A stretch of 64,000 nucleotides of DNA from Blautia coccoides. Lineage in GTDB: Bacteria; Bacillota; Clostridia; Lachnospirales; Lachnospiraceae. Under the pieces are notes generated by a model that was not told where the DNA came from, made no database searches, and saw only the letters and a list, made by a program, of their open reading frames with translations. Positions 35,242 through 44,246 of this stretch are shown piece after piece. How positions within the stretch are numbered: the stretch's first letter is position 1; each line of letters starts with the position of its first letter. Position numbers and translations under genes: made by a program. Where the stretch lies: positions 1,553,001-1,617,000 of the forward strand of contig NZ_CP136422.1 of NCBI RefSeq assembly GCF_034355335.1, read 5' to 3'.

Positions 35242-35480
35242 AAAAGCGCAGCCTGTAAAGCCACGCATTAAACGTTTTGTCATAAACCAGATAGGCTACA
35301 TAAGGGCACGCCTACTTAGTACATACTTCATTATAAATGTCCAGCCCCTCGCAGTCAATATACCGATTTGATTTTTTACCAAAATTTCGGGGCAAATCCT
35401 GGCTTTAGGGCGCAGAAAGCCAACCCTCCTGGATACCATTTTGGGGAATATGACTGGAGGGCGGATTTTTGCGTCCATTT

Positions 35481-35503
35481 TCCTCCGCAGGTAGTGCGGA
35501 GGA
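35481..35503. repeat. Perfect 8-bp inverted repeat
   Basis: TCCTCCGC (35481-35488) and GCGGAGGA (35496-35503) are separated by 7 nt in the noncoding stretch 35242-35640 between the intact and the broken recombinase. No T-run follows on either side. Possible recombinase site or mRNA hairpin. The rest of the stretch holds no supported gene. Confidence 0.5.
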
Positions 35504-35778
35504 TGGTTTGTCTGCTCTTGTCGGCGATATATAGATAAGTATCTGACTTCTTTTGCCTGGGTAAAAACCCGCATAAGGTTTCTAACGGTTCCCATAACAA
35601 CAGAACGTTTATTATTTTATTATTTGATTGAAACACAGCTATAAGGAAGCGCATCTGGGAGGAAGGAGGGATTCCGTAATGTCTCAAATGGTAGCACAGA
35701 CCCGGGAAACGTGGGAAAAGGCAGATCCGGAGAAGCGGGGGGTGTCAGACGCAGGACGCCTACCGGTGTTGCCTGAAC

Positions 35779-36235
35779 TGACTTTACGAGTACCTCCCGG
35801 ATGGAAAGACCATCCGCACCGGGGTCATCAACGCATGGAAGCGGGATCTTGCAGAATCCGGTGATTTTGTGAACGGCTCCATAGAACTGTACTGTAGCGC
35901 CGCCAACATGTTCTTGGATTGGTGCGGGCGGGAAGAACTGCTGAACTATGCAGATCGGAGTGGCTGTTTCCACGAGCCGGTGTTTGTGTCGAGAAACTAA
36001 TCCCTCCTAGATCGTTCCCACATCTATCGGTATATCCGGAATTTCAGTCTGGAGGACCAGGTAGAGGAGAAAAAATGTACGCCCCAGTGTCTGATCCATC
36101 TGTGCAGGCAGACGAGGGAAGACATCTGACAGAACGTGGCGCTTTTGAAAGACAGATGTACGAGCGGCTGGTGGAAAAGGAACAAGATACATTCGGCTGG
36201 CCGGGATGAAAAAGCTGTCCATGCAGAACAACAAA
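35779..36235 (+). pseudogene. Degenerate second tyrosine recombinase
   Basis: A frame without start reads YEYLPDGKTIRTGVINAWKR, then DLAESGDFVNGSIELYCSAANMFLDWCGREEL, the core-binding domain of XerC/D-type recombinases. It jumps directly to GCFHEPVFVSRN, stop, LDRSHIYRYIRN, which corresponds to PVFVSRTGQPLDRSNIWRMM in the intact neighbour. The catalytic middle and the end are gone. Confidence 0.65.
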
Positions 36236-36256
36236 TATTAAAGAAAGGAACGAACA

Positions 36257-36454
36257 ATGGATATGGTTCGGGAGAAAATGGTCATGAAGAAACTCTATGA
36301 GAGCCTGGCATTTATTATGGAACGCTTTAACGCGGGCGAGATGATCTGCTCCACCCCGGATTCGGAATTCTGTAAAAGGTTTCTCCAGGAGGCAAAGGGA
36401 GCCCCCGACGATAACCCAGGCCGAAGGTGGGGGATTATCTCCGACAAACCATAG
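36257..36454 (+). CDS. Small hypothetical protein, 65 aa
   Basis: Frame MDMVREKMVMKKLYESLAFIMERFNAG..., with AAAGGAAC upstream of the ATG at 36257. Helical and partly amphipathic. No family recognised; may be part of the recombinase island or a fragment of a longer gene. Confidence 0.35.
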   Translation: MDMVREKMVMKKLYESLAFIMERFNAGEMICSTPDSEFCKRFLQEAKGAPDDNPGRRWGIISDKP

Positions 36455-36476
36455 AAACGGAAAGAAAGGCGAAGAA

Positions 36477-37049
36477 ATGGCAATGGAAACTATGAACACC
36501 TGCGAGGATATATTAGATAAGGTAACAGTACACTCTCACGATGCAGATTATCTGCTGGGGCTGGATATACAGGGCGGGAAACCATATGGTGTTAAGCTGT
36601 TTGACCTTGTATCCTGTGAGACCGAGGATTGGGGCAGCCTGGACGAGGCTCTGCTGTGGATGGACCGGCAGATGGACCGGCGGCGTCATCCACATGCAGG
36701 TATGGAGTGTCGCAGCTTTGATCCGGAAGATACAGATCGCCGTCGGGCAGAGGGCAAAGTCCGGCATCAAGCGTGGCTGGAGGGGAGGCCGGATCCGTAC
36801 CTTCCCAAACGTCCGGAACCGGCGGATATACCGAAGTTTCCAAAGGGATGCGCAGTATTCCGCATCCGTATCCTGTACCGCCAGCACGGCAGCTGGCAGG
36901 GCGAAGTGGTTCAGATGCGGCGAAAGACTCCGAAGAAAGCGCATTTCCGCAGCGCACTGGAGCTTTTGTACCTGCTCCACTCCGCCCTCCCGGACGGGGT
37001 TCCCTCCCCGGAGCAGAAAATCGGGCAGGAGCATAAGGAGCGACCCTAA
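36477..37049 (+). CDS. Hypothetical protein of the GC-rich recombinase island
   Basis: Protein of 190 aa. N-terminal KVTVHSHDADYLLGLDIQGG, a Pro/Arg-rich middle and a C-terminal domain FRIRILYRQHGSWQGEVVQMRR...FRSALELLYLLHSALPD that resembles short domains repeatedly seen near Clostridial surface-protein and recombinase genes; I cannot name it. GAAAGGCG precedes the start. Codon use is far richer in G and C than in the pilus genes that follow. Confidence 0.55.
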   Translation: MAMETMNTCEDILDKVTVHSHDADYLLGLDIQGGKPYGVKLFDLVSCETEDWGSLDEALLWMDRQMDRRRHPHAGMECRSFDPEDTDRRRAEGKVRHQAWLEGRPDPYLPKRPEPADIPKFPKGCAVFRIRILYRQHGSWQGEVVQMRRKTPKKAHFRSALELLYLLHSALPDGVPSPEQKIGQEHKERP

Positions 37050-37124
37050 GAGAAAAGAAGAAATGGAACATGACAGACAAGGAATTCCGGTGTTTAAGCT
37101 GGAGAGAGCTAATGGAGATTATAT

Positions 37125-40100
37125 ATGAGGAGGATTATGGAGAGAAAAAGGAAGGAGAACAAGAGGTGGCGAAGAACAGCCGCATTGTTAGCAGCCGTCT
37201 TGTTGATGTCATCGGTTGATACGATATCCTGGGCAGCAGAAACCGGGGGACAGGAGACCGTGGAGATGCCGGACTCGACAACAAGCACTGCGGAAGAAGG
37301 CGAGACTAAAGAACCGGAAGACATTTCAAATGAACCGGGAGATACAGGTGAATCGTCAGACGAGACAACAAAGATGCCGGATGCCGGAACAGAGAATATC
37401 CAGCCGGGAGAGGACGAGAAGGAGTTGACGGACCCGTCAGCAGACACTGCCGAGGAAGGCGAGTCTGAAGAACCAGAAAATAGTTCAAATGAACAAAAAG
37501 ATACAGGTGAAGCAGCGGACGAGACAGAGAGTGAAGCAGCAAAGCTATTTGCTGCCCCGCGGGCAGTAACCAGTGTTAATTTGCATGAGGTTGGAGTGGG
37601 ATACCCTCAGGAGCATTATCCATTTTCTCCAATTGCGTCGATGAAAGCGGATGTTGACGTCGGCGATAAATTAACGAAAACAAGTGATGCCGTACTCCAG
37701 GCAATGTTGGATGCGGATGTTGCCAGTGGTTTAAGTGAAAAGATGTATTCTTATTCCCTTCCGGTATCACATCGGAATAAGCAGGAGCGCTTTGATGCCG
37801 AGGCAGGTGTTTCCATGACCTATCACAATGTGGGAGCTTATGGTGGAAAAGAGATTGACTTGAAGGTGAGTCTGACTGCCTATGAAAATACCAGCAAACA
37901 GCATACCTGCAATGGACAGAATATAGCTGCCGGTGTGTTCTTTAGAACGAATAAGCTGGATTTCTATACGATTGGTATTGAATGGGCACAGTTTAAATTT
38001 GAATTCTTTGATCAGAGTGGTAATCCTGTGCTGATCAGGGGAACAGGAACACTGTATGATCTGGATTATGGACAGAAATTCACAGCAGATGATGGTATTG
38101 ATTATGCATTTGTTACGAGGAACAATGGGAACCATCTGAAATATACAAAGACAGCGGATGATTTACTTCAGGATAATCTGATTGTAAGTTCGGAAATGGG
38201 ATTGGATAATGACAGTCCGCTCAATATACCGAACGGCTGCGTCACGCTGGCATACAAGGACAAAAGCAGCTTTACCGTTTCTTTCGGAGTTCCGGAGAAA
38301 ACTTACACCACGCTTTCTTCGGTAGCAAGTACATTTGGGCTGTCCGGAACCTATTCCGTGATAGATACCATAACGTTGGAAGATCCGGTCAAGTCTGTAT
38401 CAACCACCGATATTACGAACCAGAAAACCTTTATTTATACGATTACGCAGAAAATTCCTAAATTTAATCAGTCGGATAATTATTTTGAAAATTTCGAGAT
38501 AAGAGATATTATTGAAGATTGTCTGGAAGTGGTGCCATACAATGATGGTGATTATTGTCATGTAAGAGCGAGAACGTTGGATGGGTTGCTTTATGGAACA
38601 GTAACAGATGAATTTTCCTGTACAACAACCAATTCGGAAGCGGAAATTATTATACAAGCAAAAAATGTAAAATCGCCCGATTTTTACGGGTATGAGTATG
38701 AATTTAGCTTTAAGGTACGCCTGAAACAAGGCTATAACCTGAAAGATTGGCTGGATAAGGATGTTAATGACGCGACAGCTACTACCGCTATTTATAAAAT
38801 ACCAAATACGGCAGTCAGACACACGAAATACCAAAATGAAAATGAGAAAACCAAAAAAACAAATACAGTATATGTGCAAGGCGAGCTCAAGAAGGAGTTT
38901 TTCTATAAAGGAGATGCGTACAAGAATGTGATTACGGGGGGGATGACAGCCAGGGATCCGGTATTTACCGTTTACTCGGATGAGGCGTGTCAGAATGTGA
39001 TAGGAAAATCCTCTTATAATCGTGGTACTGGTCTTATCAGATTGCCTTTTCTGCCTCTTGCAACTTCAACCGGAGATGTGACTTATTATATGAAAGAAAC
39101 GGTTCAGCCTACCGGTTATGTGCCAAACGCTACGGTCTATCTTATCACCCAGAAAGCTAACAATGGAGAGATTAAGATCAATGGAGATGGATATGAAAGT
39201 GCAAAAGAAGGGGAATCTCACGGAATAGTTAAAAACAAGGCGCCGATAATAACCAAAAGTTCGCAAACAGATAAAAATGTAAAGAAAGGTCAGGACATTT
39301 GGTACATACTTTTCCTTACTAATCCGGGGAATACAAATATTTTGGTTGATGTAGTGGATGCTCTTCCGCCGGAGGTAAAGGGCAAGGAATATAAAATTAA
39401 TGAGGTCGTACAGGAAGGAACATGGCCGGGAAGACTTAATCAGCTTGAGCTTCCGGCCGGTACCGCTAACAAAGTGAAAATCAGTATCTGTGCAGAGGTC
39501 ATAAAAGATTTCAGTATGACGGATAAAGAGGATAACATTATTCGTAATCGTGCGTCTATGATCTATGACGGCAAAACATTTGAGACAGAGGAAGTTGTGC
39601 ATTACCTGGCTCCTAATCCGAATTATACGCTTAAAAAGGAGAGGATTACACAGCCGCCAAATGGGCAGGAAGGATTTTTTGCCGGCAGTATAACACCGAT
39701 TGAGTACAGGGCGACATTGACCAATACCGGAGATATCCCATTGAAAATCAATATAAGCGATGTATTTACTTCAGCGCAGTATTTTGAATTTGTGGGCAGT
39801 AATGTCCAAAATAATATCGATCTTCCGGTAGGAGCAAGCACAACGGTTACATTTAAAGCAAAGATTCTGTCCGGGGCGAAGCCGAGTATATTGACAGCAA
39901 GTCCAGCCGGATATTTGAATACGGTGACTGCCACGGGGGAAGGAAGTTATACGGACCCCGAGACGGGTGAAACCCAAAAAGTCTCTATCGAAAAAAAGGC
40001 AACTGCAAAGACGCCGGTAGTCGCGTTGCCGGAATACACGCTTCCTGATGCAGGAGGTATGGGAACTTATTGGTTTACAACTGGAGGCGTCATTCTTATG

Positions 40101-40157
40101 GCGGCAGCACTCTTACTGTTAAAGAAAAACAGAGGTAAGAGGATACTTCAGCGGTAA
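37125..40157 (+). CDS. Large LPxTG-like pilus protein (tip adhesin or backbone) with SpaA and DUF11-type domains
   Basis: Protein of 1010 aa. Signal peptide (RTAALLAAVLLMSSVDTISWA), Glu/Thr/Ser-rich stalk with a duplicated 26-residue unit, a large N-terminal domain, a SpaA-like domain (FTVYSDEACQNVIG...YYMKETVQPTGYVP), two DUF11-like domains (DIWYILFLTNPGNTNILV and PIEYRATLTNTGDIPLKI) and the sorting signal LPDAGGMGTYWF, a hydrophobic helix and the KKNRGKR tail. First gene of the pilus operon; most likely the tip adhesin. ATG 37125 follows GGAGA. Confidence 0.85.
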   Translation: MRRIMERKRKENKRWRRTAALLAAVLLMSSVDTISWAAETGGQETVEMPDSTTSTAEEGETKEPEDISNEPGDTGESSDETTKMPDAGTENIQPGEDEKELTDPSADTAEEGESEEPENSSNEQKDTGEAADETESEAAKLFAAPRAVTSVNLHEVGVGYPQEHYPFSPIASMKADVDVGDKLTKTSDAVLQAMLDADVASGLSEKMYSYSLPVSHRNKQERFDAEAGVSMTYHNVGAYGGKEIDLKVSLTAYENTSKQHTCNGQNIAAGVFFRTNKLDFYTIGIEWAQFKFEFFDQSGNPVLIRGTGTLYDLDYGQKFTADDGIDYAFVTRNNGNHLKYTKTADDLLQDNLIVSSEMGLDNDSPLNIPNGCVTLAYKDKSSFTVSFGVPEKTYTTLSSVASTFGLSGTYSVIDTITLEDPVKSVSTTDITNQKTFIYTITQKIPKFNQSDNYFENFEIRDIIEDCLEVVPYNDGDYCHVRARTLDGLLYGTVTDEFSCTTTNSEAEIIIQAKNVKSPDFYGYEYEFSFKVRLKQGYNLKDWLDKDVNDATATTAIYKIPNTAVRHTKYQNENEKTKKTNTVYVQGELKKEFFYKGDAYKNVITGGMTARDPVFTVYSDEACQNVIGKSSYNRGTGLIRLPFLPLATSTGDVTYYMKETVQPTGYVPNATVYLITQKANNGEIKINGDGYESAKEGESHGIVKNKAPIITKSSQTDKNVKKGQDIWYILFLTNPGNTNILVDVVDALPPEVKGKEYKINEVVQEGTWPGRLNQLELPAGTANKVKISICAEVIKDFSMTDKEDNIIRNRASMIYDGKTFETEEVVHYLAPNPNYTLKKERITQPPNGQEGFFAGSITPIEYRATLTNTGDIPLKINISDVFTSAQYFEFVGSNVQNNIDLPVGASTTVTFKAKILSGAKPSILTASPAGYLNTVTATGEGSYTDPETGETQKVSIEKKATAKTPVVALPEYTLPDAGGMGTYWFTTGGVILMAAALLLLKKNRGKRILQR
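37287..37523 (+). repeat. Two copies of a 26-residue stalk repeat
   Basis: 37287-37365 and 37446-37523 both encode TAEEGE[T/S][K/E]EPE[D/N][I/S]SNE..DTGE[S/A][S/A]DET. The copies have diverged at about one residue in four. A spacer repeat of this type can vary in copy number. Confidence 0.75.
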
Positions 40158-40203
40158 AATAAATATCAAAACAGCTAAAAGCTAGTAAAAGGAGAGAACA
40201 AAC

Positions 40204-41766
40204 ATGAGTAAGATTATGAAAAAAATCAGCGGTCTGGCACTGGCAGTAATCTTAGCACTGACAATGGTGATGCCGGTTGCCGCAGCGGCAAAAAGCCTGC
40301 CGAGTGAAAGCGACACGGCAACAATCACAGTAACGGGTATTGAAGCGGGAGCGAAAGTGACAGCCTATCGTATTGTAAAACCGGTATATACAGCCGGAGG
40401 CGGCTATTCTGGTTATGAGGCATTTAAAAGCGGTTCTATCGCAAATGTACAGAACCCGACGGCGGCTGAGATATTTGCTCTTGCCGGGGAAACGGCGGAG
40501 TTGACAGACAACATCGTTATGACACGAAACGGCAATGATTATCAGGCAACAGTAGGGGCCGGGACATGGATGGTTCTGGTGGAAGGCAATGGAAAAAGCC
40601 TTGCGAAGGTATATAACCCGATGATCGTAAGTGCAGCGTATAAGAATAATACCTTAAATGACGGTTCTGTTTCAGGAACTGATAATTGGACACTTGCCGA
40701 AGGTCAGACGGTTGCAAAGGCTACAGAGCCAACAGTTACAAAAGGAATTGTAAATGGTGAGGGGAAGGAAGTAAAAGGTGATGACAAAGCTGTCGGCGAT
40801 ACAGTGAACTTTGTAGTCAAAAGTCAGATCCCTTCCTATGGATCAGAATATACAAAGGTAGTATATAAGCTTACAGATACATTGAGTGCGGGACTTACGC
40901 TGAAGCAAGATTCTATAGTGGTGAAGGTAGACAATGGAGATACGGGGACAGATGCATGTACAGTTACTCCGTCGGGTCAGGGATATGAGATTGTTTTTGC
41001 AGAAAACTATATTAGAAATCATGGTCAGTCTCATGTTGAAGTTACATATAGTGCAACCCTTAATGAGAAGGCAGTCAGCGGATATGATGCGGATACGAAT
41101 ACGGTCACACTGGATTATTCTACAAAGTTCGATGGAACTACCAGCAGTAAGACAGATAAGACATACCATTATACCTTCGGTATTGATTCAGCTCTGACAG
41201 GAAAGAGTGGGCTGACTACAATCACAAAGACTCATGAGATTATTAAAGTAAATGCCAACGAATATACACAGAAGACATATACAGATGAAGAGTACACAGA
41301 AGGAATTACCGGTGCATTGGATGGTGCGGAGTTTACTCTCTACAAGGCTGACGGCAAGACCGTGGTAGGTACTGCGAAGTCAAGTACGACAGGACATCTT
41401 GAATTCATAGGTCTGGATGCGGGAAGCTATGTTTTGAAGGAGACAAAAGCACCGTCAGGATTTAAAGTGGATGCGACGGAACATACAGTTGTCATCACCG
41501 CGGAGTATAATACGGATGGAACGCTGAAGTCACATACGGTTACGATTGATGGCCAGGCGACCAGTACTTATGCAGCGACATACAATGGAGATGGCACAGT
41601 GAAGGAAATTACCAAAACAGTGGAAGGTACTTCAGTTTTCAAAAATACAACGATAGGAGAACTTCCATCCACAGGAGGAATGGGAACTTATCTCTTTACC
41701 ATTGTCGGCGTATTCATTATGGCAGTGGCTGCAGGCATGTTAATCTTCAGAAGAAAACGTGGTTAA
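40204..41766 (+). CDS. Major pilin backbone subunit (D2 / SpaA type)
   Basis: Protein of 520 aa. Signal peptide (ISGLALAVILALTMVMPVAAAA), N-terminal domain, a fimbrial isopeptide-forming D2 domain (VGDTVNFVVKSQIPSY...YKLTDTLSAGLTLKQDSI), a C-terminal CnaB domain with the isopeptide Glu in YVLKETKAPSGFKV, the sorting signal LPSTGGMGTYLF, a hydrophobic helix and RRKRG. Size and domain order are those of class C sortase-polymerised major pilins. AAAGGAGAG precedes the ATG. Followed by a strong hairpin and two sortases. Confidence 0.9.
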   Translation: MSKIMKKISGLALAVILALTMVMPVAAAAKSLPSESDTATITVTGIEAGAKVTAYRIVKPVYTAGGGYSGYEAFKSGSIANVQNPTAAEIFALAGETAELTDNIVMTRNGNDYQATVGAGTWMVLVEGNGKSLAKVYNPMIVSAAYKNNTLNDGSVSGTDNWTLAEGQTVAKATEPTVTKGIVNGEGKEVKGDDKAVGDTVNFVVKSQIPSYGSEYTKVVYKLTDTLSAGLTLKQDSIVVKVDNGDTGTDACTVTPSGQGYEIVFAENYIRNHGQSHVEVTYSATLNEKAVSGYDADTNTVTLDYSTKFDGTTSSKTDKTYHYTFGIDSALTGKSGLTTITKTHEIIKVNANEYTQKTYTDEEYTEGITGALDGAEFTLYKADGKTVVGTAKSSTTGHLEFIGLDAGSYVLKETKAPSGFKVDATEHTVVITAEYNTDGTLKSHTVTIDGQATSTYAATYNGDGTVKEITKTVEGTSVFKNTTIGELPSTGGMGTYLFTIVGVFIMAVAAGMLIFRRKRG

Positions 41767-41780
41767 TATAGGTTATTGAA

Positions 41781-41808
41781 TTCGCCCCCGGTATAAGCCG
41801 GGGGCGAA
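41781..41808 (+). promoter_or_regulatory. Perfect 11-bp intergenic hairpin between pilin and sortase genes
   Basis: TTCGCCCCCGG (41781-41791) pairs with CCGGGGGCGAA (41798-41808) around TATAAG. No T-run follows, so it is not a simple terminator. It could stabilise the pilin mRNA and lower sortase expression. Confidence 0.6.
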
Positions 41809-41829
41809 AATGACAACATGGAGTAGTTT

Positions 41830-42687
41830 ATGAAAAGATTTGTGAAAAATGCAGGATTCATCTTGCTTTTCATGGGTGGATTATTGACTGTATTATATCC
41901 GACGATCAGCAATCGATGGAATGAGAAGCGTTTTCAGCAGCTAATCACAACATATGATTACATGGCAGAAGAACAAGAGGGAGTTAGCGAAGAGGTAGAG
42001 GCAGTCAGACAGTACAATCAGACGCTGACAGGCTCTAAAGTGCCGGATGCATTTTCGGTAAGAGACAATGTAAAAGATGCTGATTATGAAAATCTTTTGA
42101 ATGTAAGCAACAACGGAATTATGGGAAGTATAGAGATTCCGGCAATTGATATCAAGCTGCCTGTCTATCACTATACGACGGATGAAGTACTGCAAAAGGG
42201 AGTGGGACATCTCTTTGGAAGCTCTCTTCCGATCGGAGGGGAGAGTACTCATTGTGTTTTGTCTGCTCATCGAGGTCTCCCAAACAGCAAACTTTTTACA
42301 GATTTGAATCTGTTGAAAAAGGGAGATACATTTTATATAAAGGTATACGATGAAGTTCTTGCCTATGAAGTGGATGAGATACAGGTGGTAGAACCAAAAG
42401 AGACAGAAGCGCTTGCAATAGAGGAAGGGAAAGATTATGTAACTCTTATCACCTGTACTCCTTATGCAGTCAATACACACCGCCTTCTGGTACGGGGATG
42501 TCGTATCCCTTATGACGAAGAAGAATATATGGAGACCCTGCAAAATGTAAGGCCAAGGATCAGCTCTTCTGTGTGGATTCATATGCTTTGTATCATAGCC
42601 GGAGTCGGAATAGCAGTTGTTGTGTGCAGGATACTTCCGGACGGGTTTGGGAAAAAGTATGGAGAAAAGAAGAAAAAGAAAAGGTAA
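41830..42687 (+). CDS. srtC: Class C (pilin-polymerising) sortase 1
   Basis: Transpeptidase of 285 aa with an N-terminal helix (GFILLFMGGLLTVLYPTIS) and a C-terminal helix (IHMLCIIAGVGIAVVVCRIL). Catalytic His in LSAHRGLP, Cys in TLITCTPY, Arg in HRLLVRG. A lid-like DAF motif at VPDAFSVRD and the conserved NNGIMGSIEIP are typical of class C. It joins pilin subunits through their sorting signals outside the membrane. AGTAG is a weak ribosome-binding site. Confidence 0.92.
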   Translation: MKRFVKNAGFILLFMGGLLTVLYPTISNRWNEKRFQQLITTYDYMAEEQEGVSEEVEAVRQYNQTLTGSKVPDAFSVRDNVKDADYENLLNVSNNGIMGSIEIPAIDIKLPVYHYTTDEVLQKGVGHLFGSSLPIGGESTHCVLSAHRGLPNSKLFTDLNLLKKGDTFYIKVYDEVLAYEVDEIQVVEPKETEALAIEEGKDYVTLITCTPYAVNTHRLLVRGCRIPYDEEEYMETLQNVRPRISSSVWIHMLCIIAGVGIAVVVCRILPDGFGKKYGEKKKKKR

Positions 42688-43546
42688 AAGAAAGGTAGAC
42701 TTTCTGCTTATATTATTCTTCTTTGCAGGAGCGGGATTTCTTTTGTATCCCAGTTTCAGTAATATGTGGAATCAATATCGGAACAGTCTGTTGATGACAG
42801 AATATACAGATGGTGTAAGAAGCCTTTCGGAAGATGAGCGTGAGCAGATATGGAGGAAAGCGCAGGAATATAATAACAGTCATGTGACAAATGTTGTGAC
42901 AGATGCATTTGCGGAAGATGAAGATGTGTCAGGTGAGGAATATGAGAATCTCTTGAATCCAGATGACAACGGCATAATGGGAAGTATTGCCATCCCCTCT
43001 GTAGATGTGAAACTCCCTATTTATCACGGAACCGGAGAAGCAGAACTGAAGAATGGGTGCGGACATCTGCACGGCACAAGTCTTCCGGTAGGAGGAACGG
43101 GAACTCATGCGGTACTGGCAGCACATCGGGGGCTGCCAAGTGCCAGACTCTTTACAGATCTTGACCGATTGAAATGCGGAGATCTGTTCTATATCACGAT
43201 CATGGATAAAAAACTTGCATATAAGATAGATCAGATCACGACTGTACTGCCGGAGGAGACGGAGGCATTGGACATTGTAGATGGAGAAGACTATGTGACA
43301 CTTATAACCTGCACACCCTATGCAGTCAATACACATCGTCTTTTGGTGCGAGGACATCGTGTTCCTTATGAAGAAGCACTTAAGAAAGAGCCGGATAGAA
43401 CGATGGAAACGGAGGTGTTTCATCGGGAGGGAATGTTGATTCTTACAGCTTTTCTGGCAGTAGCTGTTTTGATAATAGTTGGAATCTATGGCAGACCTAA
43501 GAGTGGCAGAAAGAAAAAAAGCAGGAGGAAAAGGAATGGCAGATAA
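42659..43546 (+). CDS. srtC: Class C sortase 2
   Basis: Transpeptidase of about 295 aa, paralogous to the previous one: lid DAF in VTDAFAED, LAAHRGLP (His), TLITCTPYAVNTHRLLVRG (Cys, Arg), N- and C-terminal helices. I prefer ATG 42659, which overlaps the first sortase by 29 nt; ATG 42617 would put another gene's membrane helix in front. Two class C sortases in one operon usually mean that one polymerises the backbone and one adds a minor subunit. Confidence 0.9.
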   Translation: MEKRRKRKGKRKVDFLLILFFFAGAGFLLYPSFSNMWNQYRNSLLMTEYTDGVRSLSEDEREQIWRKAQEYNNSHVTNVVTDAFAEDEDVSGEEYENLLNPDDNGIMGSIAIPSVDVKLPIYHGTGEAELKNGCGHLHGTSLPVGGTGTHAVLAAHRGLPSARLFTDLDRLKCGDLFYITIMDKKLAYKIDQITTVLPEETEALDIVDGEDYVTLITCTPYAVNTHRLLVRGHRVPYEEALKKEPDRTMETEVFHREGMLILTAFLAVAVLIIVGIYGRPKSGRKKKSRRKRNGR

Positions 43547-44246
43547 TAGATTAAGATATGGAATCGTACGTGCCATAGCGGGAGCAGCAGTATTGTTGAT
43601 ATGCATAGTAGCCGTGGGAAATATCGAGGCAGCAGCTGCAGATACAGGTTCTATCTGTATTAAGTATTCCGGGCAGGATCAGGGAGATAAGGAGATTCCA
43701 CTGGCAGGTGCGGAATTTGTCTTATATCAGGTTGGGACAATGAAGGACGGAGAATGGGTGCTTACCGAAGAATTCGAGGATTCGGGTGTGTCTCTGAAGG
43801 ATAATACCGCATCAGGAAGAAGAGCGCAGGCTGAGAAATTGTGGAGCTATGCGATGGAGCAGCGGATACCAGGAACTCTAAAAAAGACGGATGAATCGGG
43901 AATGGCAGTGTATGACGAACTGAGAGAGGGATTTTATATGTCTGCCCAAACAGGGCAATTCGTGTATAGAAATCAGGTCGTATTCATATCTGTACCATCC
44001 CTGATCAGTATACCGGCAGAGATAGATGGAGAGGTAACATATCAGGTGACAATAGAACCCAAAAGCGAAAGAAAAACACCGGAGCCGCCGAAAGAAACTC
44101 CCAAATCTCCTGAAATAGTGAAGACGGGGGATAAATCAGCTTTCTGCGTATATGGAATGCTTCTTTTTATCAGTGCAGGAGTTGTTGTGAGTTTAGTAAT
44201 ATATAAGATTCGGAGGGAAGCAATTCTAAGAAAAAGACAGTCATGA
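43536..44246 (+). CDS. Minor pilin / base subunit with variant sorting signal
   Basis: Protein of 236 aa. Signal peptide (RAIAGAAVLLICIVAVGNIEAAAA), one SpaA-like domain (EIPLAGAEFVLYQVG...MAVYDELREGFYMSAQ), a Pro-rich linker (KTPEPPKETPKSPE) and the anchor IVKTGDKSAFCVYG plus helix and KIRREAILRKR tail. VKTGD replaces LPxTG. Pro-rich tail and single domain suggest the base subunit that ties the pilus to the wall. AGGAGG 7 nt before ATG 43536; overlaps sortase 2 by 11 nt. Confidence 0.82.
   Translation: MADNRLRYGIVRAIAGAAVLLICIVAVGNIEAAAADTGSICIKYSGQDQGDKEIPLAGAEFVLYQVGTMKDGEWVLTEEFEDSGVSLKDNTASGRRAQAEKLWSYAMEQRIPGTLKKTDESGMAVYDELREGFYMSAQTGQFVYRNQVVFISVPSLISIPAEIDGEVTYQVTIEPKSERKTPEPPKETPKSPEIVKTGDKSAFCVYGMLLFISAGVVVSLVIYKIRREAILRKRQS

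Noticed and set aside
36513..37128. Several overlapping frames of 160-195 codons on both strands
   Set aside because: Long frames arise from high GC in this island; only 36477-37049 has a ribosome-binding site and a protein-like pattern.
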